Notes under the pieces: generated by a model | What the model was told of the DNA's origin: nothing | Database searches by the model: none | The model's input: only the letters and a program-made list of their open reading frames with translations | Made by a program: the position numbers and the translations under genes | In this document: positions 1 to 6,700 of the stretch, piece after piece | Layout of the letters: each line of letters starts with the position of its first letter | Position numbering within the stretch: the stretch's first letter is position 1 | From: Hyphomicrobiales bacterium | Lineage (GTDB): Bacteria; Pseudomonadota; Alphaproteobacteria; Rhizobiales; Beijerinckiaceae | Reading direction: 5' to 3' | NCBI GenBank assembly: GCA_028290595.1 | Contig: JAQGJO010000184.1 | Coordinates: forward strand, 1-11,742 | Length of the DNA stretch: 11,742 bases

Positions 1-843
1 CGCAAGGGCGTGACGGCGGCCGAGCGGCCGCTGACCGGCAAGGTCCTTGCGATGGTGTTCGACAAGCCGTCGACCCGCACCCGCGTCTCCTTCGATGTCG
101 GCATGCGCGAACTTGGCGGCGAGACCATCATGCTCACCGGCACGGAAATGCAGCTCGGCCGCGGCGAGACCATCGCCGACACGGCCCGCGTCCTGTCGCG
201 TTATGTCGATGCCATTATGATTCGCATCCTCGACCATGACGATCTGGCCGAGCTGGCCCAATATGCCAGCGTGCCGGTCATCAACGGGCTGACCAAGCGC
301 TCGCATCCCTGCCAGATCATGGCCGACGTGCTGACGTTCGAGGAACATCGCGGCCCAATCAAGGGCTCGACCGTGGCCTGGACCGGCGACAGCAACAACG
401 TGCTGGCGAGCTGGATTCACGCCGCCCATTGTTTCGACTTCTCCATCCGCGTCGCGACGCCGGCCGAGCTGGCGCCGCCGAAGGCGCTTGTAGAATGGGC
501 GAAGCGTCACCAAGTACGCCTGCAACTGACCGAGGATCCGTATGCCGCCGTCGACGGTGTTGACGCGGTGATCACCGATTGCTGGGTCTCCATGGGTGAC
601 GAGGAAGAAGCGCGCATGCGCCAGAAACTCCTGTCGCCGTTTCAGGTGAATGGCAAGCTGATGTCCGCCGCTTCGAAAGACGCCATCTTCATGCATTGCC
701 TTCCCGCCCATCGCGGCGAGGAAGTCACGACCAAGGTGATGGACGGTCCGCAGTCGGTGGTTTTCGACGAGGCGGAAAATCGCTTGCATGCGCAGAAGGG
801 CATTCTGGCCTGGGCGCTCTCCGAAAGTGCCGCGACCCTATAG
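1..843 (+). CDS. argF: Ornithine carbamoyltransferase (5' end outside window)
   Basis: Cytosolic enzyme that joins carbamoyl phosphate and ornithine to give citrulline in arginine synthesis. The reading frame is open from base 1, so the gene starts upstream; 280 codons are visible and, given the usual ~310 residues, roughly 30 are missing. The ATG-like or GTG starts inside the window are not the true start. Visible family motifs: the carbamoyl-phosphate loop STRTR (bases 70-84), HPCQ (304-315), the ornithine-binding stretch [14 protein letters not shown] and, near the C-terminus, [11 protein letters not shown] (from about base 694). The order and spacing fit OTCase rather than aspartate carbamoyltransferase, which lacks the DxxxSMG loop. 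It ends 11 bases before hslO, so the two are probably co-transcribed. Nothing looks damaged. Confidence 0.95.
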   Translation, partial: RKGVTAAERPLTGKVLAMVFDKPSTRTRVSFDVGMRELGGETIMLTGTEMQLGRGETIADTARVLSRYVDAIMIRILDHDDLAELAQYASVPVINGLTKRSHPCQIMADVLTFEEHRGPIKGSTVAWTGDSNNVLASWIHAAHCFDFSIRVATPAELAPPKALVEWAKRHQVRLQLTEDPYAAVDGVDAVITDCWVSMGDEEEARMRQKLLSPFQVNGKLMSAASKDAIFMHCLPAHRGEEVTTKVMDGPQSVVFDEAENRLHAQKGILAWALSESAATL

Positions 844-854
844 GCGAAAGACGC

Positions 855-1847
855 ATGAACGAAAATAGTCCGATGTCGCGGCCCGTCTCCGACGCGGCCA
901 GCGACGATAGAGCCTTGCCCTATGCGGTGATGCCGCTCGACGTGCGCGGACGTGTTGTCCGCCTCGGGCCGGCGCTCGACGATCTGTTGCGCAACCATGC
1001 CTATCCGCCGGAAGTCGCGCGCGCCGTCGGCGAGGCCGCGGCGCTGACGGTGCTGCTCGGCACGGCGCTGAAATTCGACGGCCGCTTCCAGGTGCAGACC
1101 CGTACCGACGGCGTGATCGATCTTCTGGTCGTCGATTTCGACGCGCCCGACCGGATTCGCGCCTTTGCGCGGTTCGATGCGGACAAGCTCGCCGCCGCCC
1201 GTGCCGACAATACGGCGACGCCGGCCGGACTGCTGGGCCATGGCCATCTCGCTTTCACCATCGATCGCGGTCCCTCGACGCAGCGCTATCAGGGCATCGT
1301 CACACTCGACGGCCAGGGCCTCGAAGCCGCAGCCCACCAGTATTTTCTGCAGTCCGAGCAGATCCCCACTCTTGTGCGTCTCGCTGTCGGCGAAATCGTT
1401 GTCAGCGCGCAGGAAAGCCACTGGCGCGCCGGCGGGCTCATCGTGCAGTTTCTTCCCGATTCGCCGGAACGCCGGCGCATGCCCGATCTCGATCCCGGCG
1501 ATGCGCCCGAAGGCGCGGCGGCACCGGAACGGATTTCGGAAGACGATGCCTGGCTCGAAGCCAAGGCGATCGCTGGAACGGTCGAGGATCACGAACTCGT
1601 CGATCCCGATCTTTCGAGCGAACGCATGCTGTATCGGCTGTTCAACGAGCGCGGCGTCACCGTCTACGAACCGCAGATCGTGCGCCATGCCTGCCGCTGT
1701 TCGCGCGACTCCATCGCCAACATGCTGAAGAGCTTTACGCCGCAGGAGCGTCACGACATGATCGCCGACGACGGCATGATCAGCGTCACCTGCGAATTCT
1801 GCGGCACCAAGCGCGTGTTCGAACCTGCTGAGGTCGAAGCACAGTAG
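855..1847 (+). CDS. hslO: Redox-regulated chaperone Hsp33
   Basis: Cytosolic holdase chaperone that is switched on by oxidation: a C-terminal zinc centre of four cysteines loses zinc and forms disulfides, exposing a client-binding surface. The predicted protein has 330 residues, a little longer than the ~290 of E. coli Hsp33. The N-terminal fold is recognisable from PLDVRGRVVRLGPALDD, and the zinc site is complete: CxC at C280/C282 and CxxC at C313/C316. The ATG at 855 was chosen because it follows the argF stop by 11 bases and gives MNENSPMSRP; in-frame codons further upstream lie inside argF. The SD is weak (GAAAG). An alternative start is the second Met, six residues in. The argF-hslO order is common in alphaproteobacteria, to my knowledge. 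Confidence 0.94.
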   Translation: MNENSPMSRPVSDAASDDRALPYAVMPLDVRGRVVRLGPALDDLLRNHAYPPEVARAVGEAAALTVLLGTALKFDGRFQVQTRTDGVIDLLVVDFDAPDRIRAFARFDADKLAAARADNTATPAGLLGHGHLAFTIDRGPSTQRYQGIVTLDGQGLEAAAHQYFLQSEQIPTLVRLAVGEIVVSAQESHWRAGGLIVQFLPDSPERRRMPDLDPGDAPEGAAAPERISEDDAWLEAKAIAGTVEDHELVDPDLSSERMLYRLFNERGVTVYEPQIVRHACRCSRDSIANMLKSFTPQERHDMIADDGMISVTCEFCGTKRVFEPAEVEAQ

Positions 1848-1856
1848 GGCTCGCAC

Positions 1857-1861
1857 AGGAG
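1857..1861 (+). promoter_or_regulatory. Ribosome binding site for the GTG-started secreted protein
   Basis: AGGAG lies 5 bases before the GTG at 1867. It is the clearest Shine-Dalgarno in this half of the window and supports the non-ATG start, since that start also gives an intact signal peptide. Confidence 0.65.
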
Positions 1862-1866
1862 TAGAG

Positions 1867-2532
1867 GTGTTGGCTTTCCCGAGGCCTCTATTCACTGCCT
1901 TGCTGCTATTGATCTGCGTTGCGCCCAGTGAGTCCTATGCGCAGATCATGCCGACGCAGATCGTCTCTGCATGCGAGAGGAACAAGAGCCACACTCTCTA
2001 CCATTATTCCAGCGTCAACTCCGATTGGATCGCGGGTGGCTTGGGCTATCATGCGGTCGCTACAGTCTATTGCAAGAAGTGCGATCCTGCCAACAATGCG
2101 TCGGGATTGTTGTGGTCCGGCCCATCAAAAGGACCATACATCAAGCCTGACATCGAAGGCATGCGCCGATCTTTAAAGGCCTTGTCGGATTTTATGTATA
2201 CGCCTTTTGATAAGGCAGAGTTGCGTGGCAACCCATCGCAGGTTCGTTTCGCTGGCTTCGTCGGTTGGCAGGTGAAGTTCGATGCTTCCAAAGATGTCGC
2301 GGGGGATGTGAAGCGTCACGATATAATCGTGGTTGAGGCCGAGGACGGATGTGCTTCGATACGGTTACGGATCGAGGCGCCCGCGTCGGGGAAAGATGAA
2401 CCGGTCAGCGCAGTCAAGGATCTCATTGCTGCAATTGGAATGACGAAAGAAGAAGAGCCGATCTTTGTGAAGCCCCCTGCGCCTCGTCTGGACTTCGATG
2501 AGTTTCAGCTTTGGCGCCAATCAAAACACTGA
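1867..2532 (+). CDS. Unrecognised exported protein with four cysteines
   Basis: Predicted 221-residue protein of unknown function. Starting at GTG 1867, it opens with a typical signal peptide: a hydrophobic core LFTALLLLICVA (about residues 8-19) and a likely cleavage after SYA (residues 23-25), leaving about 196 residues in the periplasm or outside. There is no lipobox, because the residue before C17 is Ile. The mature part has four cysteines, C36, C69, C72 and C162, with C69/C72 as CKKC; in the periplasm these could form two disulfides, though a metal or thiol role is possible. No transmembrane segment follows. Base composition is clearly lower in GC than the neighbours (31 of 60 in bases 2041-2100) and codon choice is looser, which suggests a recent or lineage-specific insertion between hslO and the hydrolase gene. 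I do not recognise the family. Confidence 0.8.
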   Translation: MLAFPRPLFTALLLLICVAPSESYAQIMPTQIVSACERNKSHTLYHYSSVNSDWIAGGLGYHAVATVYCKKCDPANNASGLLWSGPSKGPYIKPDIEGMRRSLKALSDFMYTPFDKAELRGNPSQVRFAGFVGWQVKFDASKDVAGDVKRHDIIVVEAEDGCASIRLRIEAPASGKDEPVSAVKDLIAAIGMTKEEEPIFVKPPAPRLDFDEFQLWRQSKH

Positions 2533-2555
2533 ATGCCAAGCCACATTTTCACGCG

Positions 2556-2584
2556 TGGACCTCCAGCGCGCCTGTCGCTAAACT
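2556..2584 (+). promoter_or_regulatory. Possible promoter giving a leaderless hydrolase mRNA
   Basis: TGGACC (2556-2561), a 17-base spacer and TAAACT (2579-2584) each match 4 of 6 sigma-70 consensus bases. The expected transcription start, 6-7 bases after the -10, is at or next to the ATG at 2591. No Shine-Dalgarno is visible before that ATG, which fits a leaderless message. Each hexamer match is modest, so this is tentative. Confidence 0.25.
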
Positions 2585-2590
2585 ATCGCG

Positions 2591-3493
2591 ATGTCCAACA
2601 ACGACCTCGTTCACGACCGCACGCGCCTCGCCTCCGGCGATCTGCAGCAGGTGTCGCCCCTGGTGCGCCGCCTCATCGCGCCCAATCCCTCGCCGTTCAC
2701 CTTCACCGGCACCTGCACTTATATCGTGGGGCGAGGTAAAGTTGCGGTCGTCGATCCGGGCCCCGAGAGCGAGGATCAGCTTGCCGCCATCCTCAAGGCG
2801 GTCGCCGGCGAGACCGTCAGCCATATCGTCGTCACCCATACCCATCGCGACCATTCGCCCGGCGCCCGCGCCCTGAAGGCTGCGACAGGCGCCAAGATTT
2901 ATGGTTGCGCCCGCCACGTGCCCATCGAAAACGATGCTTCGGGCCGCCTCGACGCCAGCCATGATCTTGATCATGTGCCCGATCATGAAATGCACGACGG
3001 CGATCGACTGGAGGGCGCGGACTTCAGTCTTGCTGCGGTGCACACGCCCGGCCATGCCTCTAATCATCTATGTTTCGCGCTGCCGCAGGAAAATGCGCTG
3101 CTGTCGGGCGATCATGTCATGGCCTGGTCGACGACCATCGTCGCGCCGCCCGACGGCTCCATGCATGACTATATGAAATCGCTGGATAAATTGCGTGCCC
3201 GCGACGATGCCGTTTACTGGCCCGGACACGGCGGCCCCGTCCTTGAGCCGCACCGTTATGTGCGGGCACTGGCGCATCATCGCCGCCAGCGCGAGGTGTC
3301 CATCCTCAACCGGCTCGCCGCCGGCGATACCGGCATTGCCACCATCGTCGAGAATATTTACGAAGGGCTCGATCCGCGCCTGAAGCCGGCAGCCGCCCTT
3401 TCGGTGCTCGCTCATATGGAAGACATGGTCAATCGCGGTGTCGTGGTCTGTGAGGGCCCGGCCACTCTGGTGGCGAATTACCGGAAACCTTGA
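2591..3493 (+). CDS. MBL-fold metallo-hydrolase, LACTB2-like
   Basis: Predicted 300-residue soluble binuclear-zinc hydrolase. The metal ligands of the metallo-beta-lactamase fold are all present: HTHRDH at residues 83-88, H155 in HTPGH, D174 in SGDH and H213 in PGHGG. After the fold comes a helical C-terminal part (about residues 225-300, from HHRRQRE to LAHMEDMVNRGVVV) resembling the winged-helix domain of LACTB2-type proteins. That type includes an endoribonuclease, but the bacterial members mostly lack assigned substrates, so no reaction is given. Residues 124-136 are unusually rich in His and Asp (HDLDHVPDHEMHD). The start at 2591 gives MSNNDLVHDR; it has no Shine-Dalgarno. The gene sits 290 bases before the predicted Pls-like synthetase start and could be transcribed with it, but no functional link is shown. 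Confidence 0.9.
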   Translation: MSNNDLVHDRTRLASGDLQQVSPLVRRLIAPNPSPFTFTGTCTYIVGRGKVAVVDPGPESEDQLAAILKAVAGETVSHIVVTHTHRDHSPGARALKAATGAKIYGCARHVPIENDASGRLDASHDLDHVPDHEMHDGDRLEGADFSLAAVHTPGHASNHLCFALPQENALLSGDHVMAWSTTIVAPPDGSMHDYMKSLDKLRARDDAVYWPGHGGPVLEPHRYVRALAHHRRQREVSILNRLAAGDTGIATIVENIYEGLDPRLKPAAALSVLAHMEDMVNRGVVVCEGPATLVANYRKP

Positions 3494-3783
3494 TATGAAA
3501 CCGTAATACGAATTGGATAGTTGGTGCTGTTGCGCCTATTCATGTCGCGTTCAGGACATTGTGGTCATTTCTTCTCCCTTACGACGCAGCCCGACATGAG
3601 TCGGATCGACCGGAAACGGGCCGCGCGGGAGAAGGGACTGCCGCCATGGATCGCGTCGCTCGGCCGGAAGACTGGATCGATGGAAGTTCTCCTCGTCCCG
3701 GTCGTGACCGGCAGATTTCTCCCCGTTCGGGCAAACATCCTATGGCCATTGGCGCCGATCAGACATATCGCGTTTCCGACACC
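3494..3783 (+). other. Gap before the synthetase gene, start uncertain
   Basis: 290 bases between the hydrolase stop and the preferred synthetase start. The synthetase frame stays open back to TTG 3559, with in-frame ATGs at 3646 and 3742. The 3646 start has the best Shine-Dalgarno (GGGAGAAGGG ending 9 bases before it), but codons from 3646 to 3783 have about half G/C at third positions, unlike the gene body, and the peptide shows no family resemblance. The gap also holds a palindrome at 3698-3711. I see no convincing sigma-70 promoter and no terminator hairpin with a T-run. Confidence 0.5.
3698..3711. repeat. 14-bp palindrome CCGGTCGTGACCGG
   Basis: Two perfect 6-base arms (CCGGTC and GACCGG) flank a central GT. 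The 2-base loop is too tight for a good RNA hairpin, so a protein-binding site is more likely than a terminator. It lies 31 bases before ATG 3742 and 73 before ATG 3784, which would suit an operator if translation starts at either. If the true start is 3646 it is simply coding sequence. Confidence 0.4.
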
Positions 3784-6700
3784 ATGCTGACTGAGACTTT
3801 GCCTTCCCTTGCCGGGCCTTCCGCTGCCGAGCCTTCTCCAGGCGAGCCTTCCCTTGGGTTGCCGCCTTTGGCCGTCCTGCACGGCGATGCACGGCCGGAT
3901 CTCATTCGCGACGAGTTGCTGGGCGAGATCTTTGCCGCCACCGCGCGCGCGTTTCCGACCCGCCCCTGCATGACGTCGGGCACGCGGGTGCTCAGCTATC
4001 GCGAGGTCGATCGCGAAGCCGAGCGGGTGGCGCACGGTCTGCTGCACTACGGCGCCAAGCCGGGCGCTGTCGTTGGCTTGTGGATGGCGCGCGGCATCGA
4101 TCTTCTGATCGCGCAGATCGCCATCGTGCGCACCGGCGCCGCCTTCCTGCCGTTCGATGCGGATGTGCCGGCGGAGCGGGTTGCCGAATGCCTGGCCGAT
4201 TGCGGCGCCGCTGCGCTCCTCACCGATAACGCGCGGTTCGAAAAGCTCGGCGCGTTCCAGACCTGCTCCCTGCTGCGCGACAGCGATTTTGCCGACGACG
4301 ATCACGCCGACCCGGTCGATGCCCGCGCGCTCGGCTGCACGCCCGACCATGCGGCTTATATGATCTATACGTCGGGTTCGACAGGCAAGCCCAAGGGCAT
4401 CGTCATCTCCCAGCGCAACATCTGCCACTACCTGCGCGCGGCCAACGAGATCTATGGCATTGGCCAGGACGACGTGATGTTCCAGGGCGCTTCGCTCGCC
4501 TTCGATCTGTCGATGGAAGAGATCTGGATTCCCTATCTCGCCGGCGCATCGCTGTTCGTCGCCACGCCCGAGATCATGGGCGAGGCCGAGCGTCTGCCGG
4601 ATGTGATGGAAGCCCACGGCATCACAATTCTCGACACCGTGCCGACCCTGCTCGCCATGCTGCCGCGCGACATCACCACCTTGCGTGTTATCATTCTGGG
4701 CGGCGAAGCCTGCCCGCCGGTGATCGCCGAGCGCTGGTGCAAGCCCGGCCGCCATGTCTTCAATTCTTATGGACCGACTGAGACCACCGTCGTCGCCACC
4801 GTCGCCGAAGTAAAGCCCGGCGAGGCCGTGACCATCGGCAAGCCGATCCCGAATTATACCTGCTACGTCGTCGGCGATGCGCTCGAACTCCTCGCCTTTG
4901 GCGTTGAAGGCGAACTGCTGATCGGCGGCCCCGGTGTCGCCAAGGGCTATCTCAACCGTGACGAACTGACGGCGGAAAAATTCATCGCCAATCCCTTCGC
5001 CGGCAGCGGCAGCGATCCGGTGCTCTACCGCTCGGGCGACGCGGTCCTGCTCGACGCCAACAGCGATCTTCTGTTTCGCGGACGCATCGACGATCAGGTG
5101 AAGATCCGCGGTTTCCGCGTCGAGCTTGGCGAGATCGAGGCGAAGCTCGCACATATGCCCAACATCGCCCAGGTGACGGTCGTCCTGCGCAACGACGACG
5201 GCCTGGATCAACTCGTCGCCTTCATCGTGCCGGAGCATCGCGAGGCGCATGTTGACGCCAAGGCCCTGCGCAAGGAGCTGCAGCGCGTTCTGCCGATCTA
5301 TATGATCCCGTCTCGCTTCGAGGTCCTGACCGAACTGCCGCGCCTGTCGTCGGGAAAGGCCGATCGCAATCGCCTCAGGAAACTGCAGCTTTCGGTGCAG
5401 GAATTCGTGCGCGAGGAGCAGCAGGAACCGGCGACACCGACGCAGGCCAAACTCCTGGCTGCGGCGCAGACGGTTCTGCCGCCGCAGCCGATCGCCTTCG
5501 ACGCGGATTTCTTCACCGACCTCGGCGGCCATTCGCTGCTGGCGGCGAAATTCGTCTCGGCCGTGCGGCTGACGCCCGACCTTGCCTCGATCACCTTGCA
5601 GGATGTCTATGCGGCGCGGACGCTAGAGGCGATCGGCGCCATTCTCGACGAGCGCCTGATCCATGCGGTGGACAGGCCCGATCTCACCTTCACGCCGGCG
5701 CCGGCGCTGCGGCGTTATCTCTGCGCGGCTGCCCAGGCCGTCGCCATGCCGTTCATTCTGGCATTGGCGACAGCGCAATGGCTCGGCGTGTTCGTCAGCT
5801 ACATGCTGCTGACCAGCGTCTCGGCCTCGCTGTTCGATGAAATCACCTCGCTGCTGTTCGTCTATGCCTGCATCAACGTCGCGACGGTGTTTTTCGCGAT
5901 CGCGGTCAAATGGCTGGTGCTGGGTCGCGCCAAGCCCGGCCGCTATCCGCTGTGGGGCGTCTATTATTATCGCTGGTGGCTGTCGCAGCGTTTTCTCGCC
6001 CTGACCCATATGAAGTTCTTCCAGGGCTCGCCGGTGATGCGGCTCTACCTTCTGGCGCTGGGCGCCAAGATCGGCAAAAACGCGTCGGTCGGCGAAGCCG
6101 ACATCGGCGCACCCGATCTGTTGATCATCGGTGAGGGCGCCAGCATCGGCGGCAAAGTGAAGTTCGCCAACGCGCGCGTCGAGGGCAATGAACTCGTCAT
6201 CGGTATTATCGACATTGGTGCCGACGCTTATGTTGGCACGTCCTGCGCCATCGAGAATGATACGCAGATCGGCGCTCATTCGGAATTGCGCGACCTGACG
6301 TCGGTGATCGCAGGCACGCGCATCGGCGCCGCCGAAATCTGGGACGGCTCGCCGGCCCGCAAGGTCGGCACCGTCGATGTCGCCGCACTGGAAGAGCCCG
6401 CCACCGCCAGCAGAGCGCGCAAAGGCATGCTCATGACGGCCTATCTCGCCCTGTTGCTGATCATGCCGCCGCTCGGCCTGTTGCCGATCTTTCCGGCGTT
6501 CTGGATCTTCGACCGGATCGACGACTGGATTTCGCTCGGCTCCGGCGACCGCACCATCTATCTGCTGTCGATTCCGTTGATGGCCTGGCCGACGGCCTTC
6601 GTCATGGTCATTGTGACTGTCGGGCTGATCGCAATCTTCCGCTGGATCGTTCTGCCGCGCGTGCGAGAGGGCAAATATTCGGTCTATTCCGGCTTCTACC

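Noticed and set aside
642..1895. Minus-strand open frame of 417 codons opposite the end of argF and all of hslO
   Set aside because: Shadow of hslO, whose zinc cysteines and chaperone fold are clear on the plus strand.
3480..3511. ATTAC ... GTAAT inverted repeat at the end of the hydrolase gene as a terminator
   Set aside because: Five weak pairs around a 21-base loop and no T-run; unlikely to terminate transcription.
3513..3542. TTGGAT with TATTCA as a promoter for the synthetase
   Set aside because: The -10 matches only 3 of 6 consensus bases and the spacer is 18; too weak to list as a feature.
3521..3790. 89-codon plus-strand open frame between the hydrolase and the synthetase
   Set aside because: It starts at TTG with no ribosome site, shows no recognisable motif and runs into the synthetase in another frame.
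3565..5532. Long minus-strand open frame (655 codons) opposite the adenylation domain
   Set aside because: GC-rich genes commonly leave the antisense frame open. The peptide is an Arg/Asp/His/Gly-rich string without motifs, while the plus strand has a complete adenylation domain.
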